Positions 8,300 through 14,702 of a DNA stretch of 40,620 nt are shown in pieces. The translations under genes were made by a program, and so were the position numbers. Location of the stretch: positions 1 to 40,620 of IMG/VR virus record IMGVR_UViG_3300035670_000523; one strand, 5' to 3'. The DNA is from a virus. Each line of letters begins with the position of its first letter. The stretch's first letter is position 1. The notes under the pieces were generated by a model, which worked only from the letters and a program-made list of their open reading frames with translations, was not told where the DNA came from and ran no database searches.

Positions 8300-8875
8300 T
8301 TAGCCTAGCTTACCTTTATTGCCAGAAGCAGCGTCTTGCTTTGACAAACAGCCATCAAAATAAGCGTCCCCGAACTTTACGGATTTTAAATGGTGTTCGC
8401 CCATCGTTTTACCGATGTAATCCGCTGCAACACAATGCGGTTCAACATCGTTTAGCCAATGCTGAACAGAAAAAAACACGCCGCCGTTTTCCCCGGTAAA
8501 CCCACCGTGGACATCATTTGGTTTAACTCGAATTACCGTGCGGTGTAAAGTCGACAAACCCATGGGGCTTGTAGGGTCTTTTTTGCACTCATCGTCCGCT
8601 GACAGTAGTTTGCCGCTGTGCGAAAACCTAATCTCGCCGCCGCCATAAATTTCGTAGCTATCTACGTTTGGGTGCGTGTGCTCCGGAACAATTGTGTGCG
8701 GTGGAACAATAAACATCTGCGTTTGAAACTGCCCCTCTCGGTGCATAAGAACAGACGTAATGTTCTCAATATGCCAGATCGGTTTTTCGAAGGGGATGCG
8801 CCCCACAGAGGTACAACTGGTTAAAAACCAGTAGCAGTATTCCTCAAGTACATCCGTCTGATTTTCCGTATTCAT
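8300..8875 (-). CDS. Cupin-fold protein
   Basis: A 191-residue protein with a cupin metal-binding motif EHTHPNVDSYEIYGGGEIRF at about residues 65-85 (His-x-His, then a Glu and the Gly-rich turn) and a second-motif candidate further on (PNDVHGGFTGENGG near 125). Cupins of this type act as isomerases, dioxygenases or sugar-modifying enzymes; the substrate is unknown. A TTG 12 nt upstream is possible, but the ATG at 8875 is preferred because MNTENQ matches its neighbour. It overlaps the upstream gene by 32 nt. Confidence 0.6.
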   Translation of the reverse strand: MNTENQTDVLEEYCYWFLTSCTSVGRIPFEKPIWHIENITSVLMHREGQFQTQMFIVPPHTIVPEHTHPNVDSYEIYGGGEIRFSHSGKLLSADDECKKDPTSPMGLSTLHRTVIRVKPNDVHGGFTGENGGVFFSVQHWLNDVEPHCVAADYIGKTMGEHHLKSVKFGDAYFDGCLSKQDAASGNKGKLG

Positions 8876-9068
8876 AGCCGGTGACAAACGCTACATGGAT
8901 CCATTTATACATTAAGTCCTGCAAAGTTTTAGAATCTTCTACTTCGCAGTCCGAATAATAATATTCACTTCTAACAGAAAAAGGTCCGTAATTGTCGTGA
9001 AACCATTTATTAAAAGTTTCTTCTGCTTTAGCGTTAAAATTCCATTCTTGGTGAGGTAATTTTGGCAT
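8844..9068 (-). CDS. Small unknown protein
   Basis: A 74-residue acidic, Tyr/Trp-rich protein (RSEYYYSDCEVED in the middle) with ATG start. It overlaps the cupin start by 32 nt, implying co-translation. No domain recognised. Confidence 0.55.
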   Translation of the reverse strand: MPKLPHQEWNFNAKAEETFNKWFHDNYGPFSVRSEYYYSDCEVEDSKTLQDLMYKWIHVAFVTGYEYGKSDGCT

Positions 9069-9084
9069 AGTTAACTAATTTAAA

Positions 9085-9282
9085 TTAGGTTTCAGATGCT
9101 TTGATTTTCCAAAATCCTACAACCTGTGTACCGGGCGCGTGCTTCAAATGATACGCCAAAACGCGCTGCGCAGCATTTAAATCTTTAGTAGCGCATATTG
9201 TTCGCCACGCGTGGTACGCAATATAAAAACCTTGATTGTCGGTGAGTAGCTGGATCGTCCCGTCATTTTTATTTGGTTCCAT
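9085..9282 (-). CDS. Small unknown protein
   Basis: A 65-residue protein with ATG start, two short beta-like segments and a central helix (LNAAQRVLAYHLKH). Its start abuts the stop of the next gene upstream. Unknown function; part of the run of tiny leftward genes. Confidence 0.5.
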   Translation of the reverse strand: MEPNKNDGTIQLLTDNQGFYIAYHAWRTICATKDLNAAQRVLAYHLKHAPGTQVVGFWKIKASET

Positions 9283-9549
9283 TTACTCGTATTTCTTGTA
9301 CCATCTAAAGTCACGTGGTTTATACACCATAAAGTGTCCGCTCACTTCAAGCCACTTCCATCTAAAACAAAATCCGCAGAGAGATCTTGATCCAAAATTA
9401 ATCAGAAAAAGAGGTAATAACTCTGGAGAGGGAAAGTCATCCCATTGAACATAAGCATCTAAAACACAAAAACTTGAAGAAATTTTAAATAATTGTATGT
9501 GCCACTCGTGTCCGAAATCTTCACGATGTAAATAGTTGAATAACTGCAT
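9283..9549 (-). CDS. Small unknown aromatic-rich protein
   Basis: An 88-residue protein rich in Phe, Trp and Leu (LLPLFLINFGSRSLCGFCF), ending in a basic WYKKYE. The pattern looks like a small beta-rich protein rather than a membrane helix. Its ATG overlaps the end of the neighbouring gene by 1 nt. No family recognised. Confidence 0.5.
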   Translation of the reverse strand: MQLFNYLHREDFGHEWHIQLFKISSSFCVLDAYVQWDDFPSPELLPLFLINFGSRSLCGFCFRWKWLEVSGHFMVYKPRDFRWYKKYE

Positions 9550-9797
9550 TAGTGACTAAGATTTGATTTTATTTTAGCTTCATGAGCACGACGTTCTATC
9601 GCATGATACTCGGCAATTGACGCTTCAGCTCGCAACCAATCTGAGGTCTCCCCCGGGTCGAGATCTAGCTGCTGTTCACCTCGTTTTTCGATGTGATCGG
9701 CAATCTCGTGCAGCAGCACCGCCGCTTGGCCTGCATGTATGTGAAGACAAAACAGGCTTGGGTTATTGCGAAGTTGTAGCCATAAGGGATCAGTCAT
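9549..9797 (-). CDS. Small unknown protein with ATGACTGA start
   Basis: An 82-residue protein (MTDPLWLQLRNNPSLF...) with a central amphipathic helix (AAVLLHEIADHIEKRGEQQ). Upstream in-frame starts exist, including an ATG 6 nt earlier, but the ATG at 9797 is chosen because it opens with ATGACTGA, shared with seven other genes here, and has AGGAG 10 nt upstream. Function unknown. Confidence 0.55.
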   Translation of the reverse strand: MTDPLWLQLRNNPSLFCLHIHAGQAAVLLHEIADHIEKRGEQQLDLDPGETSDWLRAEASIAEYHAIERRAHEAKIKSNLSH

Positions 9798-9810
9798 CAG
9801 CATTAATCTC

Positions 9811-10068
9811 CTAATTTGGCGCAAAATTGGACATAGTTAGTTGCTCCGGCTGCTGGGCTTCCAGCTCGTCAGCTATTTCTGCGATGTAGCCGTGGATGAA
9901 CTGGTGTGCTGTAAAGACACCGGCGTCGGCGGCAGTATCCCCGAGTGGTTGGTCCAATCGTATAAACTCGGAGATCACACGCAGGGCGGCGGCAACGGAG
10001 TAGCGGTGAACTACGTGTGGCAACGCTGCGTCAAGCACGGCTTCAGCAGCGGGAGAAAGTTCAGTCAT
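9811..10068 (-). CDS. Small unknown protein of GC-rich island
   Basis: An 85-residue protein (MTELSPAAEAVLDAA...) beginning with ATGACTGA. It is helical and acidic, with Ala-rich and Glu-rich ends. Its DNA is visibly richer in G+C than the flanking genes, like the next three genes upstream. I recall similar MTELSPAAxAVLxA proteins in Synechococcus phages and hosts; function unknown. Confidence 0.65.
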   Translation of the reverse strand: MTELSPAAEAVLDAALPHVVHRYSVAAALRVISEFIRLDQPLGDTAADAGVFTAHQFIHGYIAEIADELEAQQPEQLTMSNFAPN

Positions 10069-10082
10069 AGAAGTGATGTTGA

Positions 10083-10337
10083 CTAATCGGGCTGGGATTC
10101 AAGAGCTTCCTTGATAGTCTCAATGTCTTGGTGAAACTCTCTGGTGTCGTCAGCGCCAGTGGCAATGGCATAGAGAGCACCAAGCGCCTGCTCCTTCAAG
10201 CTCGGCGGCTCGGGCTGGGCCAATGCGGCACTGGCGCGATCCACTACAGCCTGAAATCTTGGCCCGTCGTTGGTGTCAATAACGTCATCTTCAATTGCCT
10301 CTAGGAGCTCAGCGCACAGCGCTCGGAAGTCAGTCAT
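10083..10337 (-). CDS. Small cyanophage-type protein with PPSLKEQAL motif
   Basis: An 84-residue protein starting MTDFRALCAELLEA with a PEPPSLKEQALGAL segment at about residues 42-55 that recurs in the two genes upstream. A longer frame reaches 10406, but the ATG at 10337 matches the ATGACTGA start motif and overlaps the upstream stop by 8 nt (ATGACTGA contains both codons). I recall this family in marine cyanophages; no function is known to me. Confidence 0.7.
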   Translation of the reverse strand: MTDFRALCAELLEAIEDDVIDTNDGPRFQAVVDRASAALAQPEPPSLKEQALGALYAIATGADDTREFHQDIETIKEALESQPD

Positions 10338-10695
10338 CGAGCTGCTCCAGGGCGCGGCGAATAATGTTTGCTTGGTCCGAGCAAATCCCCTCTGGCGGGG
10401 TGTCATCAGCCATTTTGATGGCTTCAGAAAGTGCTTGTAACGCCTGCTCCTTCAAGCTCGGCGGCTTGGGGCGGCGGCGGGCGCGGAGCGAGGGGATCAG
10501 CTCGGAATGCGTGGCCAGGTTCTGCCAGTGAAGCCACTCGCAGCACGCCTCCAGCTCCTGGTCGGCGCCTGCTTGCGCACCTGCGGCATATGCATTTACC
10601 AGCAGGACATCAGCGTGTTCACGCTCGTTAAACCAGTCGTTTTCCCACCTCGTGAGAAGCTCTGTGGGTGGCGTCATTGGGTGTTGATCAGTCAT
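10330..10695 (-). CDS. Small cyanophage-type protein, TPPPEL/GADQEL/SLKEQAL family
   Basis: A 121-residue protein with three segments shared with its upstream neighbour: TPPTELLTRW near residue 8, AGADQELEACCEWL near 42, and RRPKPPSLKEQALQAL near 75, ending in LDD. It begins MTDQHPMTPP at an ATGACTGA that overlaps the upstream stop by 8 nt. This family is common in Synechococcus phages as I recall; function unknown. It is a paralogue of the next gene. Confidence 0.75.
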   Translation of the reverse strand: MTDQHPMTPPTELLTRWENDWFNEREHADVLLVNAYAAGAQAGADQELEACCEWLHWQNLATHSELIPSLRARRRPKPPSLKEQALQALSEAIKMADDTPPEGICSDQANIIRRALEQLDD

Positions 10696-11056
10696 CGATA
10701 GTCTCCAGTGCTTTACGAATAAACTCAAGTTCACGCATTTGGTCCGAGAAAAACTCACCGCTCTTCTCAAATCGTTTCACACTTTCCAAGGCCAGTTCCT
10801 TCAAACTCAGTGGCCTCGGGCGGCGGTAGTTATAGAACTCAGTTACATCCTCTTCCTCCCACGCAGCGCACTGCTTGAGGTAATTTCCACAAGCCAGTAA
10901 CTCCTGGTCAGCGCCCCATTGGGCGGCCTCGTTGGCAATGCGGAACCACAGCGCTTCGGGATCGGTGTCGCCTTGGAACCGGGACCAGTGGCGCACCAGC
11001 TCCGGCGGTGGTGTGATCGGCGCCATTTTGTTGACGTTAACAAATTGGTCAGTCAT
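10688..11056 (-). CDS. Small cyanophage-type protein, paralogue of adjacent gene
   Basis: A 122-residue protein beginning MTDQFVNVNK and carrying ITPPPELVRHW, GADQELLACGNYL and RRPRPLSLKELALES in the same order as the next gene, ending IDD. It is therefore a tandem duplicate at about family level. It opens the GC-rich island and starts with ATGACTGA. Function unknown. Confidence 0.75.
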   Translation of the reverse strand: MTDQFVNVNKMAPITPPPELVRHWSRFQGDTDPEALWFRIANEAAQWGADQELLACGNYLKQCAAWEEEDVTEFYNYRRPRPLSLKELALESVKRFEKSGEFFSDQMRELEFIRKALETIDD

Positions 11057-11074
11057 AGTGATTAGTCGCTTTCA

Positions 11075-11158
11075 CTAGTGTTTGTGAATTAATTCAGGGA
11101 GGACAATCGCTGTGCAGATTATAGCTGTCATTACCACGAGGGCTTCAGGGAGTGACAT
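11075..11158 (-). CDS. Tiny putative membrane peptide
   Basis: A 27-residue reading frame (MSLPEALVVMTAIICTAIVL, then PELIHKH) with a single hydrophobic helix covering most of its length, ATG start. Such single-helix peptides are frequent beside this gene family in cyanophages, as I recall. A longer frame extends upstream but is antisense-free only here and overlaps the gene at 11199. Existence is plausible, not certain. Confidence 0.4.
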   Translation of the reverse strand: MSLPEALVVMTAIICTAIVLPELIHKH

Positions 11159-11198
11159 CGCACGAACTTGAAGGAACTGAAAGTAAACGCGACCTAGA

Positions 11199-11438
11199 TC
11201 AGAATCTAAAAGCAACTTTAGACGCCTCTTGATCCGACAGCAGGCATGTGATTCCCGGCGCCCACTCTTGAAGATTTTGCGTCTTGTCGACTTTAACAAC
11301 GTAAAAATACCGCCGAGCGCCATTCCGATTTGGTTTCTCTACAAAGCCCACGACGGTGCCAGACCAATTTGGCGCCTTCAACGATGCACAAGGCTTTTTC
11401 TTAAAAACGCGGTCACCGATAGAAAATTTTAAGTTCAT
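11199..11438 (-). CDS. Small SH3-like protein
   Basis: A 79-residue protein starting MNLKFSIGDRVFKKKPC. The IGDRVFKK / WSGTVVGFV / RYFYVVKVD sequence of short beta strands is typical of small SH3-barrel (KOW-like) phage proteins in which GDRV starts the barrel. Basic and soluble; possible nucleic-acid or protein binding. Unknown role. Confidence 0.6.
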   Translation of the reverse strand: MNLKFSIGDRVFKKKPCASLKAPNWSGTVVGFVEKPNRNGARRYFYVVKVDKTQNLQEWAPGITCLLSDQEASKVAFRF

Positions 11439-11517
11439 AAGATGTAGTCCAAAAGGGACCTACACACAGTAGCGCGATTAGCCTGGTGTGAGCTGAATAT
11501 TCAGGAACTACAACAGA

Positions 11518-11763
11518 TTAGTAATACTTTTGATACTTGCCCTCACGATAACCGCTTATAACTTCGTCATCCCACGCGGTGGGAATGTACCGCCCAAACG
11601 TACGGTTAGCTTTCGATAGAGGCGACTCCAAAGTGGGATGATCCCACTCAAGCTCTGAGTAATCCTGTTGAAGCCCGTGGAGCTGCTTAATTTCGTTAAA
11701 GGTCTTCGGACGCTTTAAAGCGGCGAAGTGTCGCCCTTGTAAGTTTCGCCAAGTCCGGCTCAT
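11518..11763 (-). CDS. Small unknown cyanophage-type protein
   Basis: An 81-residue protein (MSRTWRNLQGRHFAALKRPK...) ending in basic/Tyr-rich GKYQKYY. The ATG at 11763 is chosen; a longer frame would overlap the upstream gene more. A similar RTWRxxxGxHFxALKRPKTxNE pattern occurs in marine cyanophages as I recall. It overlaps the upstream gene by 68 nt in another frame. Function unknown. Confidence 0.55.
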   Translation of the reverse strand: MSRTWRNLQGRHFAALKRPKTFNEIKQLHGLQQDYSELEWDHPTLESPLSKANRTFGRYIPTAWDDEVISGYREGKYQKYY

Positions 11764-11989
11764 AACTTGCCGTACGAGTCTCTGGATGTAGTCTAATGGC
11801 GTCCAATAACCGCTTTCGGAGCCCGACAGCATCCAAAAATAGCTCAGTATTTCCTTTGTAGTTGTGCGGAAACGTGTCACGCTGCAGCTCAATCGCCAAA
11901 AATGCGAGCACAACACTCATACGGTCTGTCGGAGTCCCTTCCGTCGTCTCGTATAGCTCCGCGCATTGCGAAAGAATAGGGTCAGTCAC
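11696..11989 (-). CDS. Small unknown helical protein with GTGACTGA start
   Basis: A 97-residue helical protein beginning (GTG) MTDPILSQCAELYETTEG. The start is set at the GTG because GTGACTGA matches the ATGACTGA motif of seven other genes; a TTG lies 15 nt upstream. No domain recognised. Confidence 0.55.
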   Translation of the reverse strand: MTDPILSQCAELYETTEGTPTDRMSVVLAFLAIELQRDTFPHNYKGNTELFLDAVGLRKRLLDAIRLHPETRTASYEPDLAKLTRATLRRFKASEDL

Positions 11990-12191
11990 CGAAAAAACTC
12001 CCAAAACCTCTTAAACACCACAAAACCAAGCCCCGCCACCGTGGACGAACTTAAAATCAAAAGCAAGAAGTACCCGAGGGGGTCATCTGAAACAGGCAAT
12101 GCCGCAAACAACACTGAAAAACAGAAAAAATACTTTTTTAGCTTACTTTTTTTGTTGCAACGCAAGATAAATATCTGGAGATGCCGAAATC

Positions 12192-12572
12192 TTACCCTTT
12201 ATCGAGTTCGAACATTGAACATTCGTTCGCAAAATCTCCTCCAGCGTCGGGAAACTCAAAACCGCATCCAAAGGAACGCATGTGAACACAATCGCCGCAG
12301 TCATAACCATCGGGCTCATCGTTAATTAGAGAAGATTCGTTTAAGTTTAAACACTTCATAATAGTATCAAGAGCTCTTTTATTAGTAAGAGCAGTTTTAT
12401 AAAATTCTTCAGATACTTCATGCGTTGTAAATTTGTGATTACACTCTGAACACTCTTTGCGTCGCCGCCTAGAGTTATCTTTATTTGATCGACTTTCTAT
12501 CGTGAGTACGGTCCGTTGTTTACAAACAGGACAAATTGTTGCCTGTACGGGAAAACAGTGCCGAGATGTCAT
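12192..12572 (-). CDS. NrdR-like zinc-ribbon protein lacking the ATP cone
   Basis: A 126-residue protein whose residues 14-52 match the NrdR zinc ribbon: CPVC, a run of basic residues (RRRRKEC), then ECNHKFTTHEV. NrdR is a repressor of ribonucleotide reductase genes, but the ATP-cone domain that follows in NrdR is absent. Instead, residues 85-126 form a second Cys-rich module with CGDC, a further Cys in FGCGFEF, and NECSMFE. It may be a stand-alone DNA-binding protein. Start ATG. No nrdA/B gene is in the window. Confidence 0.65.
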   Translation of the reverse strand: MTSRHCFPVQATICPVCKQRTVLTIESRSNKDNSRRRRKECSECNHKFTTHEVSEEFYKTALTNKRALDTIMKCLNLNESSLINDEPDGYDCGDCVHMRSFGCGFEFPDAGGDFANECSMFELDKG

Positions 12573-12591
12573 CAGGTATCAGCAAGTTTTA

Positions 12592-12897
12592 TCACGTATC
12601 TTTAAAGCTACTTTGAGCACGCGTTCGGTGTTTTGGTTCTTTCCACACCGCTGACTGAATAAACTCGGAGGCGTCCCGATATCCCTCTCGATTCAAGTGC
12701 TCTGCCACGATTTCAAGGGCGCGAATGGCTCGATCAACGTGAAGCGGCCAATCAACCTCACTATGCCAATCAGAGATCGCACGAGAAGTCCGTTCAACTA
12801 AGGGATGTTCAACAAAATCAGCAGACATTAATACGGAATCTGAAATAACAGGTTTTGCTCGTTTAATAACCGACAAACGGGAATTGGTATCAATCAT
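12592..12897 (-). CDS. Unknown protein
   Basis: A 101-residue protein with ATG start. The middle is helical (VDRAIRALEIVAEHLNREGY). The C-terminus is basic and polar. Its start codon overlaps the stop of the upstream gene by 1 nt. No family recognised. Confidence 0.55.
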   Translation of the reverse strand: MIDTNSRLSVIKRAKPVISDSVLMSADFVEHPLVERTSRAISDWHSEVDWPLHVDRAIRALEIVAEHLNREGYRDASEFIQSAVWKEPKHRTRAQSSFKDT

Positions 12898-13100
12898 TAG
12901 TTAGTATTCGCTGACTTACGATAGCTTGAATTAAAGGAGTCCATGTAATTTTCTTGATCAGGAATGTAGTATTCACAATGAAAGCCGGGGTCTGGCGGCA
13001 AAATATAGCTCTGAAAAAGGCCGCTTGTACATAAATAGCGGTAGCAATTAAAACTTAGTTCGCACGACGAACCAATACTACATTTAGCGATGTCAGTCAT
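12897..13100 (-). CDS. Small Cys-rich protein with ATGACTGA start
   Basis: A 67-residue protein MTDIAKCSIGSSCELSFNCY... with five Cys in the first 40 residues. This may bind a metal. The longer frame to 13148 would run into the tRNA-Leu gene, so the ATG at 13100, which carries the ATGACTGA motif, is preferred. Function unknown. Confidence 0.55.
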   Translation of the reverse strand: MTDIAKCSIGSSCELSFNCYRYLCTSGLFQSYILPPDPGFHCEYYIPDQENYMDSFNSSYRKSANTN

Positions 13101-13115
13101 GTATTTAAAGTCGAA

Positions 13116-13200
13116 TAGCTCAGGCGGGACTCGAACCCGCAAGACCATAACGGTCGACGCATTTTAAGTGCGTTCTGTTTACCTATTTCAGCACTGAGCC
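13116..13200 (-). tRNA. tRNA-Leu (UAA)
   Basis: A full class II cloverleaf: acceptor GGCTCAG/CTGAGCT (first pair G-U), D-stem CTG/CAG, anticodon stem ACGCA/TGCGT with loop CTTAAAA (anticodon UAA), a long variable arm GACC-GTTAT-GGTC, and T-arm GCGGG-TTCGAGT-CCCGC. The discriminator is A and CCA is not encoded. There is no group I intron, unlike many cyanobacterial tRNA-Leu(UAA) genes. Confidence 0.93.
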
Positions 13201-13203
13201 GTA

Positions 13204-13279
13204 TGGTGCGCGTCGTCAGGATCGAACTGACCTCGGGCGAATTATGAGTTCGCTGCCTTCACCAGATGGCTAGACGCGC
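13204..13279 (-). tRNA. tRNA with CAU anticodon (elongator Met or Ile2)
   Basis: Acceptor GCGCGTC/GACGCGC pairs perfectly, D-stem GCC/GGC, anticodon stem GCGAA/TTCGC with loop CTCATAA (anticodon CAU), and T-arm GTCAG-TTCGATC-CTGAC. The discriminator A is followed by an encoded CCA. It lacks the three G-C pairs of an initiator anticodon stem. CAU may read AUG (Met) or, if lysidine-modified, AUA (Ile2); sequence alone cannot decide. Confidence 0.92.
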
Positions 13280-13322
13280 CTGCTGAGTACAGTAACAGTA
13301 ATTCGAGAAACCCAGCGCAACC

Positions 13323-13583
13323 TTACTTTTTGTTTCGGCTAACGCGAATTTCAGTAGCTCGCCTGATGTTGAACCGACTGGAACATAAATAATCACAAAA
13401 GGGTCCTACTAGATCTGGTTTAGCAAGTTTATCTTTAGTCCACCGCCGAAGGCGGGAACCTTTAATAACAAATGATTTTTGACAAGTCGGACAAATGACG
13501 TGTAAAAACTCTTTAGTCACGAGGTGGAGACGATTCCGTACCCAGTAAACCGTGTTACACCAGATAAAGCAAGCGCTGTTCAC
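13323..13583 (-). CDS. Small zinc-finger protein
   Basis: An 86-residue protein with ICPTCQKSF near residue 31 and a second pair GPFCDYLCSSR near 62, a four-Cys treble-clef or zinc-ribbon arrangement common in phage proteins. GTG start at 13583; an internal GTG at 13520 would give a shorter protein beginning just before the first CxxC. Probably nucleic-acid binding; role unknown. It is the gene just upstream of the tRNAs on the same strand. Confidence 0.55.
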   Translation of the reverse strand: MNSACFIWCNTVYWVRNRLHLVTKEFLHVICPTCQKSFVIKGSRLRRWTKDKLAKPDLVGPFCDYLCSSRFNIRRATEIRVSRNKK

Positions 13584-13598
13584 AAAGTCTTCTGATTC

Positions 13599-13922
13599 TC
13601 AACGAGTCTCTTTTTGGAAAGAGCGGACAGTAGCGTGTGCCCAGCAACGAGTACTTGTATCTGTAAAATCCTTAGTCGTATAAGAACCTTGTAATTTAAA
13701 CTGAGCCATACAAAGTTGATATTGATTTTGACGTTCACGAGCACGAATATTAAAAACAGGAGTGGCGGACATAACGACAGAAACACTCCATACGATAAAA
13801 AGTAAAAAAGAGCCCTTTAATGCGGAGTTAAATAAAACGGTTATAAATTTTGGACCTTGCCACAGGGCAGCCGCAGGAATTAAGTGAGCGGTGTTGATGT
13901 TTATACGATTGTAAGAAGTCAC
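13599..13922 (-). CDS. Putative exported or membrane-anchored small protein
   Basis: A 107-residue protein with one hydrophobic segment at about residues 38-55 (GSFLLFIVWSVSVVMSA), followed by a polar, Gln/Arg-rich soluble part. It could be a signal anchor. The GTG at 13922 is chosen because the strong promoter at 13946-13974 would start transcription near 13939, downstream of the earlier TTG starts. An internal ATG after the hydrophobic part is a rival start. Confidence 0.5.
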   Translation of the reverse strand: MTSYNRININTAHLIPAAALWQGPKFITVLFNSALKGSFLLFIVWSVSVVMSATPVFNIRARERQNQYQLCMAQFKLQGSYTTKDFTDTSTRCWAHATVRSFQKETR

Positions 13923-13945
13923 TTGATGTTGTTTGACGCGTACAT

Positions 13946-13974
13946 AGTATACCAACAACCGGTCCGACTGTCAA
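13946..13974 (-). promoter_or_regulatory. Sigma70-type promoter, TTGACA-17-TATACT
   Basis: On the minus strand TTGACA (13974-13969) is followed by exactly 17 nt and TATACT (13951-13946), a near-consensus housekeeping promoter. It overlaps the last codons of the DUF4278-like gene and points left, toward the small membrane protein, zinc finger, both tRNAs and the genes beyond. Confidence 0.8.
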
Positions 13975-14135
13975 AAAACTGAAGGACCGTCTTTCGTTAC
14001 AGTTCCGGGACGATATTCTACGCCACGGTAAGTAAGCCATAAGGTCGCCCTATGGACAAAAACCCACCAAGCCAAATGTTTTTTATGATGAATTTCGCGG
14101 TCATAAGGTACACCGCGATACACAATAGTAGTCAT
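13971..14135 (-). CDS. DUF4278-like YRGV-repeat protein (54 aa)
   Basis: A 54-residue protein, ATG start, with IVYRGVPYDRE at residues 4-14 and LTYRGVEYRPG at residues 34-44. The doubled YRGVxY motif is that of the small cyanobacterial DUF4278 family, which has no known function. It supports a cyanobacterial context. The start codon lies at the loop/arm border of a perfect 10-bp inverted repeat, and the 3' end overlaps the -35 box of the leftward promoter. Confidence 0.65.
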   Translation of the reverse strand: MTTIVYRGVPYDREIHHKKHLAWWVFVHRATLWLTYRGVEYRPGTVTKDGPSVF

Positions 14136-14156
14136 ACTGTTACGACGACTACTATT
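14124..14156. promoter_or_regulatory. 10-bp inverted repeat at DUF4278-like start codon
   Basis: AATAGTAGTC (14124-14133) and GACTACTATT (14147-14156) are perfect complements with a 13-nt loop. In the leftward mRNA the start codon straddles the loop and 3' arm, so the hairpin could hide it. Alternatively it is an operator. Confidence 0.6.
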
Positions 14157-14224
14157 ACGCTAGATATTAATTGTGTAAATTAAGAGCTTGTAGCGTTACA
14201 AAACTTGTTAAGAAATCTAAAAAT

Positions 14225-14446
14225 TTAAATACGCTTTAAAGTCGGCAAAGACGCCCCAGGTAAATACATCTCACGGATCTGATCGGCAAAATCAGGATTT
14301 GCTTCAATTAACCGCTGCACATCTGACGGCGATAATCCTTTGCGAGCACGTCGTGCATCCCCGCCGCTACTCTTGACGTCGAAGCTTGGCGATCCTGCTA
14401 CAAGTTGATCAGCTAAAAAGCCTTCTAGAAAAGCCTGAGGATCCAC
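14225..14446 (-). CDS. Small unknown protein
   Basis: A 73-residue protein (MDPQAFLEGFLADQL...) with GTG start. It has a short helix-loop-helix (LSPSDVQRLIEANPDFADQI). In size, style and C-terminal layout it resembles the isolated leftward 73-residue protein at 21.7 kb. Function unknown. Confidence 0.5.
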   Translation of the reverse strand: MDPQAFLEGFLADQLVAGSPSFDVKSSGGDARRARKGLSPSDVQRLIEANPDFADQIREMYLPGASLPTLKRI

Positions 14447-14498
14447 GGGGGGAACGTGCTGTTATTATTTAGTATAAAAGACAAATGTAGGGTTCTAA

Positions 14499-14702
14499 AT
14501 GAAAGAACTTACCAAATTTAAAGACGACAATGGGTTTCGTAAAATCGATCTTCGCGTAATCGAAAACGAAGACGATTCTTTAAATTTAATCTTTGACTGG
14601 GATGAAACAGACCCTGATCTTAAGACGTGGACTGAGTGGGGTCCTGAAAAACAAGAAGAGTTTATTTTAAACGCGCTAAAAAATTCAACGACCAAAGAGT
14701 AA
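14499..14702 (+). CDS. Small acidic protein
   Basis: A 67-residue acidic protein (MKELTKFKDDNGFRKIDLRV...) with Asp/Glu-Trp-rich middle, ATG start. It is one of the few rightward genes in the left arm and its last 18 nt overlap the end of the convergent virion-like gene. Upstream, TTTAGTATAAAAG may serve as its -10. No family recognised. Confidence 0.6.
   Translation: MKELTKFKDDNGFRKIDLRVIENEDDSLNLIFDWDETDPDLKTWTEWGPEKQEEFILNALKNSTTKE

Noticed and set aside
10431-10701. Rightward frames in the GC-rich island
   Set aside because: Shadows of the tandem leftward paralogues; composition is Gly/Arg/Ala-rich without motifs.
11440-11517. CTGAATATTCAG palindrome and GTCC/GGAC hairpin as a terminator
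   Set aside because: Short, without a U-tract on either strand; not enough for a call.
11966-12325. A 119-residue rightward frame
   Set aside because: It runs antisense to the NrdR-like gene and has a basic, repetitive composition typical of a shadow frame.
13828-14040. A 70-residue leftward frame
   Set aside because: It overlaps the DUF4278-like gene and the following membrane protein in another phase; the YRGV frame is far more convincing.
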